The translations under genes and the position numbers were made by a program. Shown in pieces: positions 1-12,060 of a stretch of 64,000 nucleotides of DNA. Every line of letters starts with the position of its first letter. Within the stretch, counting starts at the first letter, position 1. This DNA comes from Acholoe squamosa. Its lineage: Eukaryota; Annelida; Polychaeta; Phyllodocida; Polynoidae. The stretch lies in the NCBI GenBank assembly GCA_949317995.1, contig OX439042.1:20253174-20317173 (forward strand), written 5' to 3'. The notes under the pieces are model-generated. The model saw only the letters and a list, made by a program, of their open reading frames with translations. It ran no database searches and was not told the DNA's origin.

Positions 1-1160
1 GACCTGCTATGTCCAGGATACCAAAGGTAAATCAGATGTGATAGTAGACATATGTGACATGCAATGGGAATGGGGACCTTAAAGCACCCTGCACTAAGGG
101 CCCTTTTCACTGATCCTGTCACAATATACAGTATACTCATTCCAGGTAACAAGCTGCATGATTTGCTAATATCATAATTATTGACTCCCAGATTATGCCC
201 ACACCTGCGAGCAATGGGCTCCCTCCATTAAGATTAATTATAAGGCCCATTCAAATAGCGTTCATTTACCCCTTTATATGTGCGATTCCTTGAATATAGA
301 GGAAATAAATATTTGAAGGAATTCCCACAAAAGCTGGAAAGAATTTTCTGCAACTCTATTGCATACACCAGAGTACAAGCACCTGTCATTTCTCTTGCTT
401 CATCTCTAGAAAACACTCTAATGTGCATCTCCTATAACGCGCCTCACTGGTTCTCCCTTCCTTTCCCCTCACTGACTCGACACAGCCTCAGGATCGATGT
501 AAAATAAACTGGCATGCTTATCGGCTGAAGAAGACCAAAGGTCAGGTTGGCCTCAACTGGAGCATCATGGTGCCTAAGGACACAGGCTCTTAAGGACACT
601 TCAGTCTCCACCTTAACCCCTCCTTACTACCACCATCCTCCATCATGGTCCTTAAGCCGGATCCTTCAGTGGCCAATTTGTTTTCCCTCTTGGCTTTTCT
701 GCTGCAAATCGTCGTAACGCAATACTGCTCATTGACAATTACCTCCAATTGTAGTTTGGGTTAACACAAATCACATGGGGTTAGACGCATGGAGGTTAAG
801 CTGAGGACAATCTCCTGGGGTTTGCTCATTGTTAGTCTACCTCCTGTATAGTGCAGCACATTGACCTACCACTGTCCCTACATTCATCAATTATATTGAC
901 ATACTGACTCCCAAGGTAGTAGTGTGCCTTGGGGTGGGTAAGGCTGTGGGGATTGTGAACAATGCTCTAATTGCTAGTTTGTAGGCTGAATTTGACAGTT
1001 TTGTCAATGATTATTGAACACACCCCCTTGGGACATTGTCTCAGTGGTTCCATGTGGAATCTATTATGTCTGGACAAGGGAATTGCCATGTTTTATTTAA
1101 TATAACAATTATGAGCAAAGTCTGTAAAACTTTGAAGCCTTTATCTAGCCTTAACAGATC
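1..1160. other. Intergenic, nothing recognised
   Basis: No exon with convincing splice sites, no RNA gene and no clear repeat boundary was found here. Open frames are short and do not look like protein. Confidence 0.5.
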
Positions 1161-1517
1161 TAGAGCATGTTGCTCCTATGGTAAAAAGAGCTGTCAGTAG
1201 GTACCCTCTTTTCAAAAGAAGTCACGCTCTGCTTCACCATTCAACTTGCACTCACCCCATTAGTCTGAAAAGTCACCTGCCTTTTTTTTAAAACAGAGAG
1301 AGAGCTGCACTATCAGATACCTACTCATGTCACACATTCTATAGTATATTATACTGACTGACTAGGTACCTACTCAAATCCCCCTTTTTTAGCACCATAC
1401 TTGAATGACCAGTTGTGAGCAACAAAAGGGACACATTACAGCTACACGAAAAGAGAGGACTGGAAACGAGGGCTTTTTTAGCCAGCTCTTCCTTTTACTA
1501 TAGGAGAAAACCCTCCT
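1161..1517. mobile_element. MITE with TGTTGCTCCTAT ends, copy 1
   Basis: The two ends are inverted copies of each other: TGTTGCTCCTATGGTAAAA at the left and, read on the minus strand, TTTTCTCCTATAGTAAAAGG at the right. The whole segment reappears as its reverse complement at 13697-14076, including the internal words about tracts of AGCTGCACTATCA and GTAGGTACCTACT. There is no coding capacity. A non-autonomous DNA transposon is the simplest reading. The target-site duplication is not clear and the superfamily is not assigned. Confidence 0.6.
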
Positions 1518-4500
1518 ACAGTATTGTATCAACACACCACGGATAAATACAACTAGACAAGATGTATGCACTGGCACCGATGAATAGGCGCTCATGTATG
1601 CCTTCCAGTGTGTTTCGTCTCTTAATATTAAACACTTACACATGATTCAAATATAGAATCCCTATAAAGATTGCATTGACATCTAGCACGTCTTGATTTA
1701 TTTTTCTGAGAGGTTGACAAGGAATGAGTCTGGATCCAAGGGTGGGCAAAGCAGATCAAGATGGTCGGTGTCGAAGCGGCTGATAGGGGCCATATGGCTC
1801 TTACAGGGTGCATAGTTTTGTACAAGTTATCCTTTGTTATCTTAAACAGATCCCATGTTGTCTTCAACCTGACCCTGACTTGGCTAGTTTTAATCTCCTG
1901 CTAATTTTTATACTGTGGCTAGAGAATGAAAGCGTATCCTGGGGGTCCAGCCTTTGGTGTTCCAGCTGTTTTAATCTGAGCTGCTCGACTGGAGGCAATC
2001 CTCCAGAGAGCAGAGGTCAAATAACAAGGCCAGCTGTGTGCTCCTTTTTGCTTCTCGATTGTATATTATAACTATTTCTAGTACTTCCTGATCTATGCCC
2101 AATATATAGTTATACCATACAAGTGAAAATCTACAGCATGGCATGTATTCACATGTGTAGTCCAGGCTCATTTTTTTTCAGACACAAAGTTCTGTTCAAA
2201 ATTTCAGTCTCGTCACACAATTAAGAGCCGACCTGGTGTATTAAAGTGTCATTGTCTGGTTCCTAATATATGACAGATGCGTCAATGTGTGATTATATTG
2301 AATTAACGGAACCTTCAATTGCTGTGTCATTTATCAAGAGAACTATATTTGACATTCTGCATAAATAAAACTATTACACCATCTGTGTTTCTTCCGATAG
2401 GAAATGATACTAATATATAAGGAAAGGTACCAACGGTCCTTCGACCTCAATTGACCGCTGAGGTCACAGCAGGGCGCCCAGGGGAGATTGAGAATGAGCT
2501 GGAAAGCCCATCTTGACCTCACAGTTGGTTGGAACCTTTGGTGAACTTTTCTGCCTTAACCTGACCTTGCACACCTGGTGCCCTTGACCTTTGCTTCCCA
2601 AGGTCTTTGTAAAGGTCAGGGATGTCAGAACCAGAAAGCTTTTGTGTTTACTTCTGTAAGGGCCTCAGGACGGGATAGGTCTGTGTTTACATCTTTAAGG
2701 ACATGTTCCCATTGGGTGAAGTCCCATTGAGAAGATATAATAATGCTGCCTTTGTTTTATATGCCATGACACCACCTACCTTTTACAATAAATAACACTT
2801 AGCATCACCATATTGGTGCATTGCCTTGCAGCCATGCTGTCACGAGAGTTGCACACAGTTCACAGAACACTTTATCATATAAACGTCCAAAAGAAATGCA
2901 TTGCATGCGTAATTATGCCGAAATGGACAAGATTAGATCTAATGGACGAGAGTTAGAATTATAGACATAGCTGAAGTTCCTTATGTTCATGTGTTGAGAA
3001 ATGAGAACTATATGTCATCTATATACATTCCTCCTGCCAACTGCAGCATGGTAACCTCAGGGTGTGCAGGCATCTATGGGGTTATGGTGTACTAGTCTGC
3101 CGACAGGTGGCCACCATTCGTCAGCCCTCTTCCAGGCCTGTCCCATTCACTCCTCTCCATACAGCAACACATCTAAACGGAAAGGCAACACGGCTCTAAA
3201 CGGAACGGCAACAGTGACCCCACTGACTTGGCAATGTCTGCCAACCAGACTCTCTGACAGGAAAAAGTGCAACCTGCTCTACCAAGAAGAGACGGAGTGT
3301 AGAACACTGCTGTTGGCAGATCCACCTTTTTCTGATGGTAAACCTAAGTAGTGTGGGGGAGGGCTTGGGTCTCTAACATGTGGGGAACCCTTCACACTGG
3401 CTTGGGATGAGAAGACCCATCATCAGGACGTGTGCCTGGTTTTACTTTTTATCTGTCTGCATCTATAGACAAAGGATATATACTTCTTAAGTAACCCAAG
3501 CTCTTTAATACATGTAAGTCCATGTACTGCTCTCAGAGAAAAACACACAGACTATTGAGAACAATTACTTTATTGACAAACCTACCAATAGCCAATGGTG
3601 TCTATGGACCAAATCCCTGGACAAATGAAAATCAACCAAGTCTTAAGGTCGAATCCTACGATGAGATCTATGCCTCAAAAGATTCTGCAATTTGGGAACT
3701 CTTGCAAATAAGAAGCCTTGTCTATACTACAATTTGCAAGAACTCTAGCACACTATTGTAATTTCGAAATCCCACTTTTGCAATAGAAATGGCGTCTTAG
3801 CCTTGCAATATAGAACCTATGCTACAAGTAGGCTTGTGCAAATTGCTATGCCATTCCATTTAATATTGAAACTGCAAGCTAATATGGGAAATCACAATGT
3901 ATATATTTAGATTATAAGATTGAACCCTGTGTATAGTTTGTGTAGACGACATAGGATAAAGGATTTGATAGCAAGGTGGAACTTGGGTTGCATATTGAAG
4001 AGGACAAGCATGCCCTCATGTCCAAGATTTTACTTAAGTTTCTGGAATTTGCAACAGAATCTGGCAAATTGCAGAAACTTTTCATTTAAGCAAGGGCAAA
4101 TATCCAAATATTTAGATCTTGATTTGTCTACCAAGCTGCAAGAGTTCCCATGCCATTATACCTCCCTGTCACTGTTATTCCTCTTGCAATATGCAGGGAG
4201 TACATCAAATTGCGACATATTTCTATATTGCAAAAACCTATCTGTGAAAATTACATCATGGGATTTGACCTTTATGTTCAAATTACATGCATGTTCAAAT
4301 ACTCGATCTAGCTCTGGTTGTGAATATGTGTAGAAAAATACTGTACAGTATAACACATGCTCTTGTTTATATATAGGCTACCTAGCATATCTGGGCTGTA
4401 AATCTTTGTTATGGAAGATGATTATCCCTATATTTATGTCTGAAGACCAGTTTTTTACAGCTCTCCTCCCAAGGAGATAGGTCAGGGTACCATTGTGTAT

Positions 4501-5345
4501 CTGCAAGGGAAACTCCCATATCCCCGAACATGTTAACATGATGTTTGGGACTATTTCCGTTGAGCCAAACAACCTATGTGCAAGTATTTCCAAGGGAAAG
4601 GGGGATATGAATAACAAACAACCCCCTCTATCTGTAACAGCTTAGCAAATATTCCGTGGGTGATGCTCCATATGCAACTGGCGGTAGCAGGATGGGTTTA
4701 CATCCTAACATGTAGCAAAACAATGGAACATAGCACAAAGGCACCCTAGATATGGGATTCTAGTTTATACCACCATCTTCCATATACCTACATGCATTCC
4801 AGGCACCAATGGTAGCCATTGGCCCATTGGAATTGCTCCATGGAGCTACACACAAATCTGCAGAGTCTTTTTTCCCCAATTGGCAGAGAATGTTGAATCA
4901 AAGTCAAGATGGGACTGATCAATGTTCAGAAACTCATCTTCAACATTGATTCTTGAAACGGTCTGTGCCCACATTGGTATGTAACTTAGTATACGGTAAC
5001 TTGGTTATAACGAATTCCTGTTACAAGAGCAATTGCCTCGTTGTAATGGAGTGCTCGTTGTAATAGAGAAAATCACAATACACAGATACATGTACATCAC
5101 GCAGTGGACAGGTATAAACCTTTGCTCTTTATAAACCAGTTCTCCTTATATTTAATCTCGTTGTAGTCAAATTTTACTCAGCAAGCATCTTATTCCCTTA
5201 ATGAGAAAGGTATATATTGAATAGGATATATCAGTAATTTGGTATCGCAGCATGCTAAATTGCTTGGGGAGTGGATAAAGTAACACTTTGACATAATTTG
5301 TCATCAGCTTGCAATGGCACAGGCCTACAGTGTGGAGGCATTTAA
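1518..5345. other. Intergenic stretch, mostly unexplained
   Basis: Apart from a possible short exon at 3261-3337 (listed separately) I see no supported gene. The part from about 3640 to 4260 contains scattered inverted words such as GCAAGAGTTCCC and its complement, suggesting an old decayed transposon without clear ends. A segment near 4990-5170 with TTGGTTATAACGAATTCC resembles ends of degraded DNA transposons, but no partner end was found. Confidence 0.35.
3261..3337 (+). CDS. Possible isolated exon, unknown protein
   Basis: A pyrimidine-containing acceptor (ending CTGACAG) and a donor (GATG followed by GTAAAC) bracket 77 nt that are open in one frame and encode about 25 residues with two cysteines (KKCNLLYQEETECRTLL). 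The frame remains open upstream to about 3064. I do not recognise the protein and found no neighbouring exon with a matching phase, so this could be chance. Confidence 0.18.
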
Positions 5346-5670
5346 GGGAGTGATCATTTTTTAACAACAGGGGGGGGCGGTGGGTTTGAGGGGGGGTCAG
5401 AATTTTTTCAACCCCTTGACCGGGGGGGTCAGAATTTTTTCAATACCTCTGATGGGGGGGGGGTCAAAATGTTTTCACCTGTTTTCAGTGGAAAACCCCG
5501 CGCGTTACTATAGGCTAAAAGGCGATGTTCGTGCGCGATTTTTGTCCCTTATGGGGGGGGGTCGAAAAAACTTTACCCCCTCGAGAGGGAGAGGTCGAAA
5601 TTTTTTTCGCGCGTCCGCGCGCAAACCCACCAACCCCCCCCCCCCCTGTTGTTAAAAAATGATCACTCCA
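5346..5670. mobile_element. PIF/Harbinger-like G-rich MITE, TAA target duplication
   Basis: Inverted ends of about 40 bp share GGAGTGATCATTTTTTAACA and continue into a run of G on the left and C on the right. The element is flanked by TAA on both sides (5343-5345 and 5671-5673). A 3-bp TWA duplication and ends beginning GG fit the PIF/Harbinger superfamily. It contains G-tracts preceded by GGTTTGAGGGG but no transposase. Similar ends occur at 35334, 45782, 61283 and 62703. Confidence 0.75.
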
Positions 5671-7144
5671 TAAGTCTGTAGCGACCACTGTGGCGTGTGT
5701 TCTGCCGTGATACGTCAAGGGGGATTTTTGTTACGTCAAGCACGTCGTTACCAATAAAAGAAGACCTCCGGTTTGAGAGTGAGCGTGACCGGCCCAACCT
5801 CGGTTTCATTCAGGCCTCTGATCCGTCACAGACAGCTTCCGGTCATGTCAGGTATCTGAGGCACACCACATACAGATGGTTCCTGACATTTTATGAGCCA
5901 CCCCGCCTCCCAAATGACTTCATGTGACAGAGCATTTCACACAAAAAGGATAATGCCTGGCAACATTTAGCCTCTGAGATCTTTGAATCTTTGCACGGTG
6001 TAGGGAGACACATATTAAAAGCGCGAAGTGCCTGCTAAACTTCATATTTGACATCTGCATGCTCTTACTTATAATATGTTTACGTTCACAATATTGAGTT
6101 TTAGACATTCTGTTTCCTTGATGATTTAACCAAAGGACACAAAAATGAACTCGTCGTCTGTGGTTTATGTATCCTCAGGCAGTGTCTTGAATTACAAATA
6201 TTCAAAGCGAAATGATAATGTTTATAATAGATGTGATTGTATAGACCTACTTTTTTAGGGCATTAATCCCCTGATTGGAATAAGGAAAACTGGATCTCTT
6301 CTCTATCCGGAATCCTGCCATAGGACTATACTTAAGTCTAGGTCGTAAGTGTTGGACAGTTCCGCTTTCTGCAAGAACCCAAATAGAAACAAATACCCTA
6401 AGGGGCAGGCTGCTCGTCAAAAGAATCTCTATTAAAACGCCCAAGTACATGGAAAATTGACACCTCTTAGCACTCGAACAGAAAAGGGCCCTTTGACTGG
6501 AAAGTCCTTAGAAGCAGGGGAGCAGCTCCGAGCAGTTCCCATATAAAAAGAGCTACTGAGGACGGCCACCCTGGGGTGCTCTAATGCCATTAGACCTTCA
6601 TAAGGAGCAGCTCAGCCCCACTTCCTGTTTGTAATTCTGCTCATATTTCTCCTTGTCCCCTTTTTGAGAGGATATTAGGGAGCTGATCTTCTGTCTTACT
6701 CTTAGATGGTGTTCGGCAGTGACAATAGTGTTTGTAGTGCACTCTACTAGAGTAGCTTATGGGCTGTACGAATAGTGACATGAGTGGTGCCATATGGGGA
6801 TGGTGGCTATGGATGGGGAGGAGTGGTCCCTATACCTGAAGACTACAGACTGTGCGGGTTTTGTAACTGACAGAAATTAACCATAGTTGACTACCTATAA
6901 TTATAATATCATAAATTGACCGTCTGCTGCCTTCTTTGCTCCTGTTATACCACCCCCCCCCCACCTCCTGCTCGTAGCTCGGGTGTATAGCCGAAAAGAA
7001 GTCTTGCGTTTTTCTCTAACTGACCTTGCCATCAATTTCAAGCTTTAATGGATGCAAAGATTTGATTTTAAAAGTACAAAGGAAGTTAAGAAACATCTCC
7101 CGTCTAAATAATATGAGAATTACTAGGTCCATAGCTATAACATA

Positions 7145-8438
7145 CACTGCAAAAATGGTGTTTAGATTTTAAACATGTTTAGGTCTAAACATGTTTAAAA
7201 CCTAAACATATAGGTCAGTTAGGTGTCTCATCGACTACACATTTAGGAAATGAACACTTTTATTCTAACTACATAAACATTTATGCTAAACATGTTTAGA
7301 TGTTTAGATTTGAGACAGTTGAATAATAGGTGTTTAGAATTAAACATCAATATGTTTAGATACTTGGATGTTGAATCCACACCAGGTAGCAGCACTACCT
7401 TTGAATGGACTATCTGCACACAGTTATAATCAATTGTTGTGACAAATGTCCCCAAATCCCATGTTTATCATGGTTTCATTTCATAGAATGTCATGTGAAT
7501 AGAAAGGGCAATAGAAAATTGACTAGATTCACTTCATGCCACCATCATTACCATAAAATAATCAATAAACTCCATGACTGACACCTATTTGATGTTATTC
7601 TGCAATAGATAAGGCAATGTCCTTCCTGCCAAGCTGTTGGTCGGGAGGCGTGGCGCAGTCGGTAGCGCGTCCGCTCACAGGCCGTAAGGTCGTGGGTTCG
7701 GTTCCCGGCCCGGCCGGGGCATAGTGGTGGTTCCAAACGTCGCCGTAAGGTGTCGTTTGAGTTCCTCCCTGCTCTGGCTAGGCTGTGCTGGAAAGTCTCT
7801 CGGCGGTCATGGCAGACAAATGACTTGAAACAGGCCTGTCCATCTCTCACTATGCCTATGTAGTGACGGATGTTAAAGAACCATTGCCTCGGTAAATGTG
7901 TAGGGGCGTGAATTCTACCTTAGCTCCCTCTAGTGTACGGGTCCGGGTTTCACGCCACGGGACCTCTCACCCTTGACGTGTCCAAAGGGCACATAGGTGA
8001 GGTTAAAATTCAAAGCAAAGCAAGCCAAGCTGTTGTACTTTCTCAAGTCTCTCACTCTGATGCAGTGTGTATTATATGTACACATATATAGGTGTGGCTG
8101 ACATCTTTCGAGACTTTGACAAGTAAATACCTGCTGATGCCCCCAAGTAAATGAGGAAAAAAACAAAATATATCTCTGTTTTTTAATTCATACATGTCTG
8201 CAAACCTTAACTCTCCATCAAATCATTTAAACATCTATACACAAAAATTCTTAAACACCTAAACACAAAAATTCATATATCTAAACACAAAAGTTTTAAC
8301 CTAAACACCTACATTTCTAAACACTTGAGCTAAGCACATTGTTTGGCTAAACATGTTTAGGAAATTAATGTGATTACAAAAACGTTGCAAGAATATGTTT
8401 AGAATTGTGTTTAGGATCTAAACACCATTTTTGCAGTG
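7145..8438. mobile_element. DNA element with CACTGCAAAAATGG ends, flanked by TA
   Basis: Terminal inverted repeats of about 23 bp begin CACTGCAAAAATGGTGTTTA at both ends. TA lies on each side (7143-7144 and 8439-8440). The interior is AT-rich, full of AAACATGTTTAG and AAACACAAAAATTC words, and has no transposase. Excluding the SINE inserted at 7640-8023 (plus one 12-bp duplication), the element is about 0.9 kb. The target can be read from the neighbouring 38-bp tandem repeat, which contains the uninterrupted junction ATAACATATGCTCATG, so the TA duplication is well supported. Tc1/mariner or ISL2EU-like origin is possible but not shown. Confidence 0.75.
7640..8023 (+). mobile_element. tRNA-headed SINE, 384 bp, with 12-bp target duplication
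   Basis: The left part resembles a tRNA gene. It has a pol III A box (TGGCGCAGTCGG, 7651-7662) and B box (GGTTCGGTTCC, 7695-7705) at normal spacing, followed by a non-tRNA body and a CAAAGCAAAG-type tail. It is bracketed by perfect copies of GCCAAGCTGTTG at 7628-7639 and 8024-8035. This identifies a retrotransposed SINE rather than a working tRNA; the anticodon arm does not fold convincingly. It sits inside the DNA element at 7145-8438 and is therefore younger than it. An antisense open frame across it is incidental. Confidence 0.85.
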
Positions 8439-8736
8439 TATGCTCATGTGTTAGGGTCCTTTAGTAGTTTATAACATATGCTCATGTGTTAGGGCCCTTT
8501 AGTAGTTTATAACATATGCTCATGTGTTAGGGTCCTTTAGTAGTTTATAACATATGCTCATGTGTTAAGGCCCTTTAGTAGTTTATAACATATGCTCATG
8601 TGTTAAGGCCCTTTAGTAGTTTATAACATATGCTCATGTGTTAAGGCCTTTTAGTAGTTTATAACATATGCTCATGTGTTAGGGCCCTTTAGTAGTTTAT
8701 AACATATGCTCATGTGTTAAGGCCTTTTAGTAGTTT
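8439..8736. repeat. 38-bp minisatellite, about 7.8 copies
   Basis: Exact 38-bp periodicity is seen, with the word TATGCTCATGTGTTA starting each unit and CTTTAGTAGTTTATAACA ending it. Units differ mainly at GGGTCC, GGGCCC, AAGGCCC and AAGGCCT. The array begins immediately after the right end of the DNA element at 7145-8438. Sequence left of that element (ACTAGGTCCATAGCTATAACATA) looks like a diverged part of one more unit. Confidence 0.9.
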
Positions 8737-10615
8737 GGCCTGCAAAACTTCCTAATTGCATTATGCCAGTGAAGTCGTTGTTAACCATGCAAGATTATTT
8801 TCAATATGTTTGACTCTATTTTAGGTTTATGTCTACAACTGACTAAGGGTCAGTGATATCTGTTGGACAAGGGGCCTCACGGGGTGCCGAGTGTGCAGCA
8901 GAGAGCTTCTTTCATCTCATTAATTCGCTCTTGGCCAGGAACACGAAAGCTACATTTACAAAAGAAATGCCTTTGATCTACCCCCTTGTCTGTCTCACGC
9001 TCTTAATCAGAGCTACCAGAAACGATTATGAGCTCCCATGATGGTTTCCATTCGTGGCCATCAACAGACCTTTATTGTGTGTCCACAGTTTCATGGGAAC
9101 GGCTAACTTCAAGTAGAAAACATATAAAAAAAGAAAAGCAGTAGCTGAAGATATCGGTACTTCTGAACAAGAAGGTGTATGCTATAAATTGCACAAAGGG
9201 TGATATATGAATGTAACTACCCATTGGTAGTTTAGTACTACCAAACGTGCCAAGCACTGAGTATGGTTTTGCAGAACATTTATATATTTCGTTATATGAT
9301 TATGGCAAACAATCTTTCAAATATATAAATGACAGTGCATTATGTAATTAAACACTACTTTCAGCAAAATTCTTAGCATGGTATCTGTCCCAGCGCTTTC
9401 CACCCTAATATACACGATGATATTTAAGTTGCTAACATGATGACAAGCCCTACAGGGGTATCCATCCTCCAGGGTATCCTCAGGACAGACTTAATGGAGG
9501 CTACTGGAGTCAGGCACAGCCTGAGAACCAACAAAGGACCTGCAGGTCTTGTCACTGGCGGCTGTCTCAGTCCCCATCTACAGCTGGCCGATACACGGGT
9601 ACATACAATATGCCGCTTACGTGAGCAATTTGGGTCTCCTCTAATGCTCAGTATTGTATGTAATAGGCACAGGGTCCGTCTCTAGCTATATCATTTTGTA
9701 ATCATCTCTTGTATAGACAGGAATATTCATAATAAAGACAGAGAGGTCACCCTGACTACATCTAAGCAGTGCTCGTCTTCTATTTGAGGCAAGTGGACCC
9801 AGGCAGTATAGAACATGCCATGTGGCCATGCATATACTAAAAGGAGGTCTACCTCTTGAGAGAGATAATTTATTGACATTCAAATGTTGTCAGCTGTTTT
9901 CTGTTTCAATGAGGTGAATAGGGTGCAGTGCAATACATATTGCCTCTGCATGTGTGTTCCAGTTTTCCCAGTTAGGGTCCCAGAGAGGTATCCCTTTCCT
10001 TCGTGATGAAGCACATGTCTTGTATATAATTTGCGTATTTTAGTAATGTATGAGTGAAGTGTTTGCTACAACTTATACTCATTGACTACAGTTGCAATGC
10101 TACTAAGCACAGCTGATCGCCCCAAGTTACGAACGCCCGTACGAACGATAAGACCCCTTACAGTGGAAGATGCAATAAAGAGATTAAAAATCAATTCAAA
10201 ATAAAAAAAAAAAAATTCACGTATTTGTGCATATGGATGCGAGTGACATACAATTTTATTCACAGAGCACACACAATTATCCAGTATTTACATAAATCGA
10301 TTATTGGTTCCGTGATGTATGAGGACGATAGAGATCTATGACCTGTGTTCAGATCCTTTGTCCAGGAAGGAAATGGCTGTCGTATTATCAAAGCAATAGA
10401 AATAGGAGCATGCCTATCTGCATGCAATATGCGTTTATATAAGCATACCTTTGACAGCTTTGTTGTAAAAGAGTAGCTCGGCTGCGGGGGTGAGTCGTTA
10501 TGAGTCGATGAGGGATGAGGTAAGCAGACTGCACCATGTATTGAGCAGTTCCAGTGAACTTACAGCAAACACCTATTCTACATGGATATACGCGATTGGC
10601 GTTTTTATATAAGAC

Positions 10616-10617
<2 letters not shown>
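8737..10617. other. Intergenic, nothing firmly recognised
   Basis: No exon with matching splice phases was found. A stretch near 9437-9600 translates to proline/glycine-rich peptide in one frame, but a stop lies directly upstream and no acceptor separates them, so it is not called. Confidence 0.4.

Positions 10618-10679
<62 letters not shown>
10618..10679. repeat. (TA)n microsatellite, about 31 units
   Basis: An uninterrupted run of alternating T and A of about 62 bp. Tyr/Ile-rich open frames across it on both strands are artefacts. Confidence 0.97.
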
Positions 10680-10680
<1 letters not shown>

Positions 10681-11306
10681 CACCCAAAGTCCTAAGCCCT
10701 GCTCCGCCCCGAATATCAAGCTCTTGTGAACTGTCAGTTTATGCTAGTATTTTTCTTAACGAGAGACAAATGTGTGAATAGATGTCTACGAACTGTCTCC
10801 ATTGTTGTTTATGTTAAACAATAGACGCTCTGGGTAGCCATGTGTTGATGCTAGTTATATGTATTGACATGTCTACCTATTGACAAAGCTGCACATTGAA
10901 ACTATATGGATGTTTATCGGAACAAAAGGATCACAAACTATTACATATAATGTGCTAAGTAAATACAGCGACACGTCCAATGGTTATCCCATATAAAATC
11001 GATAACCGACTCTTCTACATATTGAATTTTTCACGCGGCAACCATATGACCTTTATTTCAAAAAGTGTTCATGTCTTTTATGCGTGAATGAGACTATTTC
11101 TTTGACATCCAAATTATATCCACTCTGCTGCACCATTTGCCCATATTGAATGCGCTTCTTTCATTCACATCTCTCACTTCAAGAATGCCATGGCTCAATA
11201 GCTAACATGGCATGCTAACATAAACCTACAAGTTTACAGAATAAAGGAAAACAGCCACCTCTTCTTCCATGCAGTGTTAGAGTATATAGGGGTAGTGTGT
11301 TCTCAC

Positions 11307-11373
11307 CTGTGGGAATCTGTCCATGGGCGAGCACCACGCCCCATGCTGAGAGCAGTACTCCTAATATCCACAT
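11307..11373 (-). CDS. Signal-peptide first exon of an unidentified secreted or membrane protein
   Basis: On the minus strand an ATG at 11373 opens 22 codons, MWILGVLLSAWGVVLAHGQ then IPT, followed by one extra base and a consensus donor (CACAG then GTGAGA). The peptide has the form of a cleavable signal peptide: a short start, a hydrophobic core of Leu, Val, Ala and Trp, and small residues near a likely cleavage after VLA. The phase-1 end is typical of first exons that precede extracellular modules. A TATATA-like sequence lies about 48 bp upstream of the ATG (around 11419-11426). Downstream exons must lie at lower coordinates, but none was recognised as far as position 1, so intron 1 is long or the later exons are outside the window. 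Confidence 0.6.
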
Positions 11374-11414
11374 GTTGGCTGCTGCTATAATCCACCTCCA
11401 CTAATCTATTACTC

Positions 11415-12060
11415 CTGTGTATATAGATGATCCACGCTCAGTGGGTATCAACACCCAGCACCTGATCGTAAATAGCAGTCCTCAGCCTCCTGAGGCTAGG
11501 AGGGCAGTACCTGAGCTCCAGGTGACAACTGAAGGTGGTGCGTTATTGCTGAGACAAGATCTCTAAATTTGTGTACTCCCCTTCTCACGGCCTCCTCCTG
11601 CTGTACTCCAGGGCCGTGTGTTAGCGGGGACGATCTGTGCACAGAGGGTATGGACACCTCTCCAGTACTGCCTGCTACTCCCGCTCCTCTGCCTACTACT
11701 ACATGTACTACTAATCCCTCCTGCTGTACTCCCGGCCTGTACTTCCGCCCACCTCTGTCTACCTCCACGCTGCACTGCCTCCTCTCTGCCTCTCTCTCCA
11801 TCGGCTGCCGCCGGAGGGCCTTACATGCAAATTGTATCTATTCCCTCTCTCAGTTTCCTACTGTCCTGCCGAGCTGCTCAGTGTACATTGTATGGAGGCA
11901 GGGGGAGGGGCCAGCTGCTCGTGGGACGCTCGGCGCTGAGTGATCTCTTGTCGTGGGGGTGTGGCACTGAGAGCTGTGATAAAGCGTCTCCCTCACCTCC
12001 ATGTCAGCCCCAGTCACTGAGCAGCTCAGACTGAGGTCCTTGGAGCTGCTCCTGAGCACT
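11415..12060 (-). promoter_or_regulatory. Probable promoter and upstream region of the signal-peptide gene
   Basis: This stretch is clearly more GC-rich and pyrimidine-skewed than its surroundings and lies directly upstream of the signal-peptide exon. A TATATA-like box sits at about 11419-11426 on the minus strand. Several overlapping Cys/Pro/Ser-rich open frames exist on both strands, but none has splice sites or family resemblance. They reflect base composition. Confidence 0.3.

Noticed and set aside
4990-5170. TTGGTTATAACGAATTCC segment as a transposon end
   Set aside because: No matching inverted partner or flanking duplication could be identified.
5380-5718. Open frames rich in Gly and Phe on both strands
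   Set aside because: They lie inside the G-rich MITE and arise from long G and C runs.
7641-7712. Possible functional tRNA gene
   Set aside because: A and B boxes are present, but the segment is the head of a SINE with its own target duplication and a poor cloverleaf.
7548-7850. 100-codon minus-strand open frame
   Set aside because: It crosses the tRNA-headed SINE and its flanks; there is no family resemblance and no splice signals.
8439-8736. Array considered as a CRISPR
   Set aside because: Units are contiguous without variable spacers and the setting is an animal genome; it is a minisatellite.
9437-9616. Frame containing a proline/glycine-rich, protein-like peptide
   Set aside because: A stop codon lies directly upstream with no acceptor between, and no partner exon was found.
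10388-10781. Open frames with long Tyr-Ile runs on both strands
   Set aside because: Produced by the TA microsatellite.
11496-12059. Several overlapping 70-138 codon frames on both strands
   Set aside because: GC-rich upstream region of a signal-peptide exon; the peptides are low complexity and mutually overlapping.
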